Positions 33,714-41,533 of a DNA stretch of 41,588 nt are shown here, piece by piece (position 1 is the first letter of the stretch; every line of letters begins with the position of its first letter). The notes under the pieces are model-generated. The model ran no database searches. It was not told where the DNA came from and was given only the letters and a program-made list of their open reading frames with translations. Source of the DNA: Mucilaginibacter dorajii. Lineage in GTDB: Bacteria; Bacteroidota; Bacteroidia; Sphingobacteriales; Sphingobacteriaceae. The position numbers and the translations under genes were made by a program. Where the stretch lies: assembly GCF_024808255.1 (NCBI RefSeq), contig NZ_JANTYS010000023.1:54820-96407 (forward strand), given 5' to 3'.

Positions 33714-35753
33714 CTACCAGATCTTTACCCTTTTATCGGGTGCCAGCCACATTCTATCGCCCTTTTTAATATGGAAGGCTTCATAAAACTCGGGCACATC
33801 GCTAAACGGGCCGTTTACCCGTAAAAAGCCGGGAGCGTGTACGTCGGTTAAAATTTGATTGGCCAACGCTTCATCACGTTCCTGGCCAAGCCAGCCTATG
33901 GCGTAGCCTAAAAAGAAACGCTGCATTGGGGTTAAGCCATTGATAGGTTTACCATCTTTGTATTGTTTGGTCTTTTTAAAAGCGTCGATCCCTAAAACTA
34001 TACCACCTAAATCGGCAATGTTTTCGCCTAAGGTAGCTTTGCCGTTTACATGCAGGCTATCTAATACCACATAGCTGCTAAACTGATCGGCAAGCATATT
34101 GGCACGTTTTGTAAATTTAACCGAGTCCGTTGGTGTCCACCAGGTTTTGAGGTTGCCTTTGGCATCAAACAGGCGACCTTCGTCGTCAAACCCGTGAGTA
34201 ATTTCGTGGCCGATGGTTGACGCGGCTACATAACCATAAGCTACGGCATCGTCTATCTCGCTATCCTTAACACCCGGTATGGTAAACTGTGCAGCCGGTA
34301 AAGTGATCTCATTATTTGACGGGCTGTAGCTGGCGTTATAGGTTTGCGGTGTCATTCCCCATTCGGTATGGTCAACCGGTTTACCCAGTTTATTGATATT
34401 AACCATGTAAGCCCAATGCCTTGCCCGCATTACGTTACCAGCATATGATTCGCGATCCATGAGCAGGGTCGAAAAATCTTTCCATTTATCAGGATAGCCA
34501 ACTTTAGGGTGGATGCCATTCAACTTCACCAAAGCTTTTTGCTTCGTTTCGGGGCTCATCCAGTCCAGTTTGGCAATATGCTCGCGGTAAGCCTGGCGAA
34601 TAGCTTCCACCATATCGGTGTAGCGTTGTTTAGCTGTAACCGGGAAGTATTCTTTCACAAATAAAAAGCCCAGGGCCTCACCCATTAAACCGTTCTCAGT
34701 ATCCAATACCCTTTTCCAGCGTGGCAACTGTTCTTTACGGCCCGAGATCACTTTGCCGCTAAAGCGGAAGCTTTCGGCATCGGCAGCATTATTTAAATAC
34801 GATGCATATGATGATATCAGCTTCCAACGCAAGTAGGCTTTCCAATCGCTGGCCGGGAAGGTTTTTAACGCGGTATTTAAAGCCCTGTAATATTCTGGCT
34901 GACCTACAATTACCGAATCAACCGACTTTAATTCCAGTGATCTGAAAACCGTGTTCCAGTTAATATCAGGCGTAAGCGCGTTCAATTGCGCTATGGTCAT
35001 TTTATGGTAGTTGGCATACGGGTCGCGCAGCTTTTCCAGCTTGCGGCTGCTATCGGCCAAAAACTTCTCTATTTTATAAACGCTTTCGGCACCGGCCTTT
35101 GCCTGGTCATCGTTATAGCCCGAAATTTTGAGCATAGCGGGCAGGTGATTGGTGGTATAATCTGTACGGATTTTGGTAGTGCGGGCATCCGTTTTAAAAT
35201 AATAGTCGCGGTTGGGTAAGCCTAAACCGGCCTGGCCTAACTGCAGCATCATTTTTGAACTGTTTTTGGCATCCTGCCCTACACGGCTGCCAATCATATT
35301 ACGGGTGCCGGTGGTTGTTAAAACAGCGGCGGCATTCAGCACGCCGTTAATATCGTTTGCCTCGTCTATCAAAGCCAATTGTTCTTTTAAAGGATCGATG
35401 CCACGCTTTTCGATATTCACAGTATCCAATCCGGTAAAATAAAAATCGCCTATTTTTTGCGTTATAGTACCTTTAGACGCATTGGCCGCCAAGGCATCCT
35501 CATTGATCTTTTTGAGCCTGTCGCGCAGTTCTTCAGATACCACATTACCAATACCCCAGCTTGAATAGGCTGCCGGGATAGGGTTCCGTTTTAGCCAGCC
35601 GCCATTGGCGTACTTGAAAAAATCAGTCCCCGGGCTTACTGATGTATCCAGGTTATTAAAAACCGGATCGTTAGGTACGGCTATATATGCGTTTAATGCC
35701 ACAGCGGTTAAAGCAAGGCCGCCTAAAATAAATTTCTGGTAATGTTTTATCAT
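33714..35753 (-). CDS. M13 family metallopeptidase (neprilysin/PepO-like), non-lipoprotein copy
   Basis: 679 residues, full M13 length. Zinc motif H516-E517-x2-H520 (GHEITH), the third-ligand motif E577-N-I-A-D581 (ENIADLGG), plus the substrate-binding NAxYxP (TYNASYSPSNNEI, 471-483) are all present, so it should be active. The N-terminal hydrophobic helix (~8-25) acts as signal or anchor but has no lipobox cysteine. M13 enzymes cut oligopeptides; this one is probably periplasmic. It is a close tandem paralog of the gene at 36126. A -7 box and a terminator-like hairpin lie just upstream. Confidence 0.94.
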   Translation of the reverse strand: MIKHYQKFILGGLALTAVALNAYIAVPNDPVFNNLDTSVSPGTDFFKYANGGWLKRNPIPAAYSSWGIGNVVSEELRDRLKKINEDALAANASKGTITQKIGDFYFTGLDTVNIEKRGIDPLKEQLALIDEANDINGVLNAAAVLTTTGTRNMIGSRVGQDAKNSSKMMLQLGQAGLGLPNRDYYFKTDARTTKIRTDYTTNHLPAMLKISGYNDDQAKAGAESVYKIEKFLADSSRKLEKLRDPYANYHKMTIAQLNALTPDINWNTVFRSLELKSVDSVIVGQPEYYRALNTALKTFPASDWKAYLRWKLISSYASYLNNAADAESFRFSGKVISGRKEQLPRWKRVLDTENGLMGEALGFLFVKEYFPVTAKQRYTDMVEAIRQAYREHIAKLDWMSPETKQKALVKLNGIHPKVGYPDKWKDFSTLLMDRESYAGNVMRARHWAYMVNINKLGKPVDHTEWGMTPQTYNASYSPSNNEITLPAAQFTIPGVKDSEIDDAVAYGYVAASTIGHEITHGFDDEGRLFDAKGNLKTWWTPTDSVKFTKRANMLADQFSSYVVLDSLHVNGKATLGENIADLGGIVLGIDAFKKTKQYKDGKPINGLTPMQRFFLGYAIGWLGQERDEALANQILTDVHAPGFLRVNGPFSDVPEFYEAFHIKKGDRMWLAPDKRVKIW

Positions 35754-35769
35754 AATAACTCGTTTGCAT

Positions 35770-35777
35770 CAAATTTA
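35770..35777 (-). promoter_or_regulatory. -7 promoter box for the first M13 gene (TAAATTTG)
   Basis: Exact TAnnTTTG match on the minus strand, 16 bases before the ATG at 35753. The short leader resembles that of tilS. It lies just downstream of a terminator hairpin, so transcription from the second M13 gene would be cut off and restarted here. Confidence 0.55.
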
Positions 35778-35785
35778 ATTAAAAA

Positions 35786-35812
35786 ACAAACGCCTTATTA
35801 AAAGGCGTTTGT
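35786..35812 (-). terminator. Rho-independent terminator-like hairpin upstream of the first M13 gene
   Basis: On the minus strand: ACAAACGCCTT, a 5-base loop, AAGGCGTTTGT (11-bp perfect stem), then TTTTT. It would stop transcripts arriving from the second M13 gene, whose stop is about 310 bp upstream, right before the new promoter. Confidence 0.7.
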
Positions 35813-35905
35813 AACATAGGGGATAGGAAGTAAGCTGCGGGAACGTAAAAAGCACCATTGCGAGTATTTAAATCCAGGGACTCTGAAAGTGGGTATGACG
35901 TAAAA

Positions 35906-36002
35906 GTTTGTCATCCTGAGGAACGAAGGATCTTCTTCGCCCTGCTAATTGCAGACTTTTCTAACGAAGAAGATCCTTCACTACGTTCAGGATGACAAAC
36001 GT
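35906..36002. repeat. Dispersed inverted-repeat element, GTCATCCTGAGG family (copy 1)
   Basis: Left arm GTTTGTCATCCTGAGGAACG...GGATCTTCTTCG and right arm CGAAGAAGATCCTTC...TTCAGGATGACAAAC form a long imperfect palindrome. The second copy at 41424 shares the left half almost base for base (CTTCGCCCTGCT, then GCANACTTTT). Confidence 0.85.
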
Positions 36003-36015
36003 TTTTTACAAAACG

Positions 36016-36102
36016 CCACAGGCAGGCACGAAGCAATCCCCAACTTTGCAGAACGGCTCTGTAGAAGGGGGATTGCTTCGTCGTTCCTCCTCGCAATGAC
36101 AC
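36016..36102. repeat. Dispersed inverted-repeat element, GCAATCCCC family (copy 2)
   Basis: Left arm ACGAAGCAATCCCC and right arm GGGGGATTGCTTCGTCG...CTCGCAATGACA. Matches the 10693 copy, except that the outer left arm is eroded. Placed back to back with the GTCATCCTGAGG element (35906-36002) in the 372-bp gap between the M13 genes. Confidence 0.8.
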
Positions 36103-36125
36103 AAGTTTTATTGCACTGACTGGCT

Positions 36126-38174
36126 TTACCAAATCTTCACCCTCTTATCCGGGTCAAGCCACATCTTATCTCCCTTTTTAATATGAAAAGCTTCGTAAAA
36201 CTCCGGCACATCGGTAAATGGGCCGTTTACGCGCATGAAGCCGGGAGCGTGTTCATTGGTCAGGATCTGGCTTGACAGGGCCTCCTGCCTGTCCTGCCCA
36301 AGCCAGCCTAAGGCATAGCCCAAAAAGTAACGTTGCAATGGGGTAAAGCCATTAATTGATTTGCCTTCTTTGTATTGATCTGTCTTTTTAAAAGCATCCA
36401 GGCCAATCACTATCCCGCCCAAATCGGCTATATTCTCGCCCTGGGTGGCTTTGCCATTTACATGCAGGCCGTAAATGGTATAACCGTTAAACTGATCTAT
36501 CAGCATTTTGGCACGCTGGCCAAACTTAACCGAATCCTGTGGCTGCCACCAGGCTTTCAGATTTCCTTTGGCATCAAACTGGCGACCTTCATCATCAAAG
36601 CCATGGGTCATTTCGTGGCCGATGGTTGACGCAGCTGCATAGCCATATATTACGGCGTCATCAATATCCTCGTCCTTAAAACCAGGGATGGTGAAAATAC
36701 CCGCGGGTAGTACAATTTCATTATTTGATGGATTGTAGTAAGCGTTATAGGTTTGCGGTGTCATTCCCCATTCTGTACGGTCAACAGGTTTGCCTAATTT
36801 AGATGCGTTGAATTTATGCCACCAGTTGTTGGCGCGCATCACGTTTAAAGCATACGGCCCGCGGTCAATCTCCAGTGTCGAAAAATCTTTCCATTTATCC
36901 GGATACCCAACTTTAGGCATTACCTTGCTTAGTTTATAAAAAGCCTTCTCTTTAGTTTGCTGACTCATCCAGTCCAGTTTTTCAATATGCTCTTTAAAGG
37001 TCTCGCGCATGGTTTCTACCAGTTTCACGTAGCGTTCCTTTGTTTTCTCGGGAAAGTATTCTTTTACAAATATTTGCCCCAGCACCTCGCCCATTAAACC
37101 GTTTTCAGTATCCAATACCCGTTTCCAACGGGGCAGTTGTTCTTTATTACCTTCCAACACGGTGCCATAAAAACGGAATAGCTCCTGGTCGAATGGTTTG
37201 CTCAGGTACGATCCGAATGACGACACCAGGTTTTTACGCAGGTAATTTTTCCAATCATCAATACTATAAACATGCAAGGCTTTATTGAGGGCACGGTAAT
37301 ATTCCGGCTGGCCAACAATAACCGTGTCCGCGTTTTTATAATCCATTTTTTCAAATGTTGCTTTCCAGTCAACATCGGGTGCCAGTTTACTTAAGCCGGC
37401 AATGGTCATTTTATTGTAGTTATGATATGGGTCGCGCAGGTCTTCCAGTTTACGGCTACTATCGGCCAAAAACACCTCCAGGGCATAAACTTTTTTAGCA
37501 GCGGCATTGGCAGCATCAGATGGCAGTCCTCCTAACTTAAAAATAGCGGGTAAGTGTTTTTGCTGATAATCTGTACGGATGGCTACACTATGCGCGTCGG
37601 TATTAAAATAATAATCGCGGTTGGGCAGCCCAATGCCCGATTGCCCCAACTGCAGCAATTGCTTATCACTGTTTTTGGCATCCTGCCCAACGTAAGTACC
37701 TAATGGCGTGGTTACGCCAATACCATCCAGGTGTGTAAAGGCCTCAACCAGGCTTTTAATATCTTTAATATCATCTATCCTTTTTAGCTCATCCTTTAAA
37801 GGTGCCAGGCCTTGTTTTTCTATATCCACGGTATCCATGCCGCTGTAATAAAAATCGCCTATCTTTTGGGTGTTGCTGCCTTTGGGTGCATCGGCCTTAA
37901 GCGCGTCCTCATTGATCTTTTTCATTTTGTCGCGTAGCTCTTCCTGCACTACGTTGCCTATTCCCCAGGCGGAGTAGGCCGCCGGTATCGGATTTTTTTT
38001 GAGCCAGGTGCCGTTGGCATATTTAAAGAAGTCGTCGCCAGGTTTTACGCTGGTATCTATGTTTTTAATTACCGGGTCGTTATCGGCATAAAGTCTTGTG
38101 TTGTCTTTACAGGATGTAACTAAAGTGATCCCTAATGCAGCGGTCAATGCCAGCGACGAAAGTTTTTTAATCAT
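36126..38174 (-). CDS. M13 family metallopeptidase (neprilysin/PepO-like), lipoprotein copy
   Basis: 682 residues, full length. Zinc motif H520-E521-x2-H524 (GHEMTH), ENIADLGG and TYNAYYNPSNNEI are intact. The N terminus MIKKLSSLALTAALGITLVTSC gives a lipoprotein signal with Cys at 22, followed by Lys-Asp; Asp right after Cys is absent, so outer-membrane sorting is likely. It is clearly a tandem duplicate of the 33714 gene, sharing long blocks (VGYPDKWKDFSTL, TEWGMTPQTYNA, GNLKxWWxPxDSVKF). The gap between them holds repeats. Confidence 0.94.
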   Translation of the reverse strand: MIKKLSSLALTAALGITLVTSCKDNTRLYADNDPVIKNIDTSVKPGDDFFKYANGTWLKKNPIPAAYSAWGIGNVVQEELRDKMKKINEDALKADAPKGSNTQKIGDFYYSGMDTVDIEKQGLAPLKDELKRIDDIKDIKSLVEAFTHLDGIGVTTPLGTYVGQDAKNSDKQLLQLGQSGIGLPNRDYYFNTDAHSVAIRTDYQQKHLPAIFKLGGLPSDAANAAAKKVYALEVFLADSSRKLEDLRDPYHNYNKMTIAGLSKLAPDVDWKATFEKMDYKNADTVIVGQPEYYRALNKALHVYSIDDWKNYLRKNLVSSFGSYLSKPFDQELFRFYGTVLEGNKEQLPRWKRVLDTENGLMGEVLGQIFVKEYFPEKTKERYVKLVETMRETFKEHIEKLDWMSQQTKEKAFYKLSKVMPKVGYPDKWKDFSTLEIDRGPYALNVMRANNWWHKFNASKLGKPVDRTEWGMTPQTYNAYYNPSNNEIVLPAGIFTIPGFKDEDIDDAVIYGYAAASTIGHEMTHGFDDEGRQFDAKGNLKAWWQPQDSVKFGQRAKMLIDQFNGYTIYGLHVNGKATQGENIADLGGIVIGLDAFKKTDQYKEGKSINGFTPLQRYFLGYALGWLGQDRQEALSSQILTNEHAPGFMRVNGPFTDVPEFYEAFHIKKGDKMWLDPDKRVKIW

Positions 38175-38261
38175 AAAATTATTTTAGTGTCTTTTAAAAA
38201 ATACATCGATTGTATGGAATAATAGATTTTAGGACAGTAGATTATTTAAAATGGACAGCTT

Positions 38262-38504
38262 TTAATAGATACCCTGAAAAAAACCAGCCAGCGAAACATC
38301 AAAATAATAACAAACTTTTCGGAGTGTATCTAAGCGGATATCAATTTTTCCAGACTCCAGCCGGGCAATATTGATGTTGGTTTCGCAAAAAAACTTCTCC
38401 TGTGTAACCTGGTTCTGGCGGCGCAAATTTTTTATCTGTAAGGCAATTTTCTTTTTAAAGGCCTCGTCAGAATTGCTAAGATATTCAAAATCAGTAAGTA
38501 GCAT
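38262..38504 (-). CDS. Small XRE-family helix-turn-helix regulator
   Basis: 80 residues. The Cro/CI-type HTH spans ~18-70: LQIKNLRRQNQVTQEKFFCETNINIARLESGKIDIRLDTLRKVCYYFDVSLAGFF, with the recognition-helix region NINIARLESGK near residues 43-53. No other domain. It could act on the neighbouring M13 genes or on a distant target; no operator is visible. It precedes the second M13 gene on the same strand with an 87-bp gap. Confidence 0.88.
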   Translation of the reverse strand: MLLTDFEYLSNSDEAFKKKIALQIKNLRRQNQVTQEKFFCETNINIARLESGKIDIRLDTLRKVCYYFDVSLAGFFQGIY

Positions 38505-38817
38505 AGTTCAATAAGATTAATTTTTACATTGATCTTTGATAGGGGCTTCAAAAACAATTAGCAATCCGGATTTAAATTTCGTTAAAAAATATGGGTAATA
38601 ACAATGTGTAATTAAACTATTTTAATTGTCAAAAGTTTATTGTCCATCAATTGTTGGCAGCAAATTTGTTTAAACATACTCGCCCTGCATACGATCTGTG
38701 AAAAAAATTAAAATCACCTACCTGTGAAAAACTTTTTTTGAATTCTCAGACGCCCAAGTTGAGATTTTTTGTTCTTTGTTTTGGGTTTAATCAATAGTTT
38801 AAATTAATTAGGGGAAA

Positions 38818-38847
38818 GGGAGCTTCCAAAAAGGCTCTCTTTTTTTG
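38818..38847 (+). terminator. Rho-independent terminator with no upstream plus-strand gene
   Basis: GGGAGC, a 10-base loop, GCTCTC (6-bp stem with one G-U pair), then a run of 8 T. All genes for 5.5 kb to its left on this side of 33330 are on the minus strand, so it may end a small RNA made from within 38505-38817. Confidence 0.55.
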
Positions 38848-38860
38848 TTTACATTTTTTT

Positions 38861-38876
38861 GCTATGCATGCATAGC
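38861..38876. promoter_or_regulatory. 16-bp perfect palindrome upstream of acyl-CoA dehydrogenase
   Basis: GCTATGCATGCATAGC flanked by T runs, ending 29 bases before the ATG at 38906. Perfect 8-bp half-sites suggest a dimeric regulator site. It overlaps the imperfect -7 box TAGCTTTTTG. Confidence 0.5.
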
Positions 38877-38905
38877 TTTTTGTACATTTAGGCTTTTATC
38901 ATACT

Positions 38906-40045
38906 ATGCAATTTGAATTTACAGAAGAGCAGCTGATGATTAAACAGGCTGCCCGTGATTTTGCCCAAACAGAATTAAAGCCCGGTGTAATTGAACGCGA
39001 TGAGCACCAGAAATTCCCGGCCGAACAGATCAAAAAATTAGGAGAACTTGGCTTTTTGGGGATGATGGTAGCCCCCCAATATGGCGGCAGCGGTATGGAT
39101 GCCATATCATACGTATTGGCTATTGAAGAGATTGCCAAGGTAGATGCCTCGGCAGCGGTTATCTTATCGGTAAACAATTCCTTGATCTGTAATGGGCTCG
39201 AAAAATTTGGCACTGACGCACAGAAAGAAAAATACCTGGTTCCCTTAGCCAAAGGTGAACACATCGGCGCGTTTTGCCTGTCGGAACCCGAAGCCGGCTC
39301 CGATGCCACATCGCAGCATACCACAGCCATTGATATGGGCGATCATTACCTGCTTAATGGCACCAAAAACTGGATCACTAATGGCGGCACAGCATCTACC
39401 TACATTGTAATGGCTCAAACCGATACCGCCAAAAAACACGATGGTATCAATGCCCTCATTATTGAAAAAGGGATGGAAGGTTTTACCATTGGCGCCAAAG
39501 AAAATAAAATGGGTGTACGCGGTTCAGATACACACTCCATTATGTTCAGCGATGTTAAGGTACCCAAAGAAAACCGGATAGGCGATGAGGGTTTCGGGTT
39601 TAAGTTTGCCATGAAATTGCTGGAAGGCGGCCGCATTGGCATTGCCGCCCAGGCTTTGGGCATTGCATCCGGCGCGTATGAGCTTGCCCTGCAATACTCC
39701 AAAGAGCGTAAAGCCTTTGGCAAAACCCTGGCCGATTTGCAGGCCATTCAGTTTAAACTGGCCGATATGGCTACCGAAATTGAAGCCGCGCGGTTAATGT
39801 GCCTTAAAGCGGCCTGGTTAAAAGATCATGGGCAACCCTACGCCCAGGCCAGCTCCATGGCTAAACTCTTTGCATCTGATGTGGCTATGCGGGTTACGGT
39901 GGAAGCGGTGCAGATACATGGCGGCTACGGCTATGTGAAGGAATACCATGTGGAACGCCTGATGCGCGACGCCAAAATAACCCAGATCTATGAGGGTACG
40001 TCAGAAATTCAGCGGATTGTCATTTCGCGCGAAGTGTTGAAATAA
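38906..40045 (+). CDS. Acyl-CoA dehydrogenase (short-chain type)
   Basis: 379 residues, typical for the family. N-terminal FTEEQLMIKQAARDFAQTELKP, FAD/substrate motifs AFCLSEPEAGSDA and NGTKNWITNGG, and the catalytic base Glu363 in IYEGTSEIQR. The enzyme makes trans-2-enoyl-CoA and passes electrons to ETF. The chain-length class is a guess from the butyryl-CoA dehydrogenase-like pattern. It is cytosolic. It is followed by the TlpA-like gene, which has its own promoter. Confidence 0.95.
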   Translation: MQFEFTEEQLMIKQAARDFAQTELKPGVIERDEHQKFPAEQIKKLGELGFLGMMVAPQYGGSGMDAISYVLAIEEIAKVDASAAVILSVNNSLICNGLEKFGTDAQKEKYLVPLAKGEHIGAFCLSEPEAGSDATSQHTTAIDMGDHYLLNGTKNWITNGGTASTYIVMAQTDTAKKHDGINALIIEKGMEGFTIGAKENKMGVRGSDTHSIMFSDVKVPKENRIGDEGFGFKFAMKLLEGGRIGIAAQALGIASGAYELALQYSKERKAFGKTLADLQAIQFKLADMATEIEAARLMCLKAAWLKDHGQPYAQASSMAKLFASDVAMRVTVEAVQIHGGYGYVKEYHVERLMRDAKITQIYEGTSEIQRIVISREVLK

Positions 40046-40057
40046 CGACCTGATTTT

Positions 40058-40075
40058 TATACTTTTGAAAGTATA
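40058..40075 (+). promoter_or_regulatory. Promoter of the TlpA-like gene with an overlapping dyad
   Basis: TACTTTTG (40060-40067) is an exact -7 match with TTG at 40037-40039 twenty bases before it as the -33 part. The box lies inside a perfect 8-bp dyad, TATACTTT, TG, AAAGTATA (40058-40075). ATG is at 40105. Confidence 0.6.
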
Positions 40076-40104
40076 TTAAATTAGTAGACTATTTTTCATT
40101 CAAC

Positions 40105-41358
40105 ATGAATTTCAAATCCATCATAACCACTATTTCGTGCGCTGTTTTTTTGCAGGCAGCATCGGCACAAACCAAACTTAAAACGGGCACCTGGCGGGGG
40201 GCTTTAACAACCAAATCGGGCACCGAAATCCCTTTTAACTTTGATGTAAAGGATACAGCCGGCAAACAGCAGCTTGCCATTATTAATGGTGCCGAGCGTT
40301 TTAAGGTTACAGATATTACCACTCAGGGCGATTCGGTTTTCATTCATATGCCGCTTTTTAATTCGGAATTTAAACTGAAACTTACCGGCGATAAATTAGC
40401 AGGAGCATGGGTAAAGCATTTGGCTAACCAGGATGTGTTAACCCCTTTTACCGCCGAACCTAATATCGCCTGGCGTTTTTTTAAAAACCCCGAAAAAGCT
40501 ACTTTTAATGTAAGGGGCAGATGGTCGGCCATTATTGGCGAAGGCGCGGGGGCCGACACCACTGTTGGCGAATTTAAACAGGTTAGTGCAAAACTTACGG
40601 GTACCTTTTTAACCACCACCGGCGATTACCGCTATCTTGAAGGTATTGTTACCGGCGATAAACTCTATTTATCCTGCTTTGATGGTGGCCATGCCTATAC
40701 TTTTACCGCTACAGTTAAAGATGGTAAAACCATTACCGATGGTAAGTTTTATGCAGGTTATTCAAGCATGCAATCATGGACTGCCGTAAAAGACGCAAAC
40801 GCCAAATTGCCCGATGCTTATTCATTAACGGCCTTGAAACCCGGCTTTAAAAAGATAGATTTTTCTTTTAAAGATATCAATGGCAATACGGTGTCCCTAC
40901 AGGATGCCCGGTATAAAAACAAGGTAGTTATTGTACAGATCCTTGGCTCGTGGTGCCCTAACTGTATGGATGAAACTGCCTATATGGTAAATTACTATAA
41001 AAAATACCAGGCCAAAGGTGTTGAGGTTGTTGGTTTGGCTTACGAACGTACCAACGATTTCGCCAAATCTCAAAAAGCATTATTACAGGTTAAAAACCGC
41101 TTTAATGTGCCCTACCCGTTGCTGATAACCGGTTACACCAGCGATAAAGCCGAAACCAGCAAAAGCCTGCCCATGCTTTCAAAAGTAGTGGGTTTCCCTA
41201 CCACCATCATTATTGACAAAAGCGGCGATGTACGCAAAATTCACACCGGCTTTAGCGGACCAGGTACCGGTGAGTATTACACCGAGTTTACCAACGAGTT
41301 TGAAAAGTTGACGGATGATTTGCTGGCTGAAAAGCCGGAGGTTGTGAAGGGGAAATAA
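40105..41358 (+). CDS. TlpA-like periplasmic thiol-disulfide oxidoreductase
   Basis: 417 residues with signal peptide MNFKSIITTISCAVFLQAASAQ. Residues ~25-240 are a beta-rich region common in Bacteroidota TlpA proteins (GTWRGALTTKSGTEIPFNFDV). Residues ~250-410 form the thioredoxin fold: W283-C284-P-N-C287, and the cis-Pro in VGFPTTIIIDKSGDV. The active cysteines are both present, so it should work in periplasmic disulfide exchange. The natural substrates are not known. It stands alone behind its own promoter. Confidence 0.94.
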   Translation: MNFKSIITTISCAVFLQAASAQTKLKTGTWRGALTTKSGTEIPFNFDVKDTAGKQQLAIINGAERFKVTDITTQGDSVFIHMPLFNSEFKLKLTGDKLAGAWVKHLANQDVLTPFTAEPNIAWRFFKNPEKATFNVRGRWSAIIGEGAGADTTVGEFKQVSAKLTGTFLTTTGDYRYLEGIVTGDKLYLSCFDGGHAYTFTATVKDGKTITDGKFYAGYSSMQSWTAVKDANAKLPDAYSLTALKPGFKKIDFSFKDINGNTVSLQDARYKNKVVIVQILGSWCPNCMDETAYMVNYYKKYQAKGVEVVGLAYERTNDFAKSQKALLQVKNRFNVPYPLLITGYTSDKAETSKSLPMLSKVVGFPTTIIIDKSGDVRKIHTGFSGPGTGEYYTEFTNEFEKLTDDLLAEKPEVVKGK

Positions 41359-41423
41359 AAGGAAATACTCTCAAATAAACTGCTTCATTACATCGGGCCT
41401 ACCCCTGACGTTTTCGAAAAAAT

Positions 41424-41514
41424 GTTTGTCATCCTGAGGAACGAAGGATCTTCTTCGCCCTGCTCATCGCAAACTTTTATAGTGAAGAAGATTCTTCGTT
41501 CCTGCCAATGACAC
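41424..41514. repeat. Dispersed inverted-repeat element, GTCATCCTGAGG family (copy 2)
   Basis: GTTTGTCATCCTGAGGAACG...CTTCTTCGCCCTGCT with right arm GAAGAAGATTCTTCGTTCC...CAATGACA. The left half matches 35906 closely, but the right end (CCTGCCAATGACA) looks like the GCAATCCCC family, so this may be a hybrid. Bases 41359-41423 show nothing recognisable. Confidence 0.8.
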
Positions 41515-41533
41515 ATATCTTAATGTATTGATT

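Larger units (their letters stand above)
38505..38905. other. 401-bp divergent gap with orphan terminator and palindrome
   Basis: AT-rich non-coding region between the XRE gene (minus) and the acyl-CoA dehydrogenase gene (plus). It holds a plus-strand terminator (38818-38847) with no plus-strand gene before it and a 16-bp palindrome (38861-38876). No exact TAnnTTTG box was found; TAGCTTTTTG (38873-38882) is the nearest match. Confidence 0.5.

Noticed and set aside
35911..36132. 73-residue minus-strand frame next to the second M13 gene
   Set aside because: It lies wholly within two dispersed repeats.
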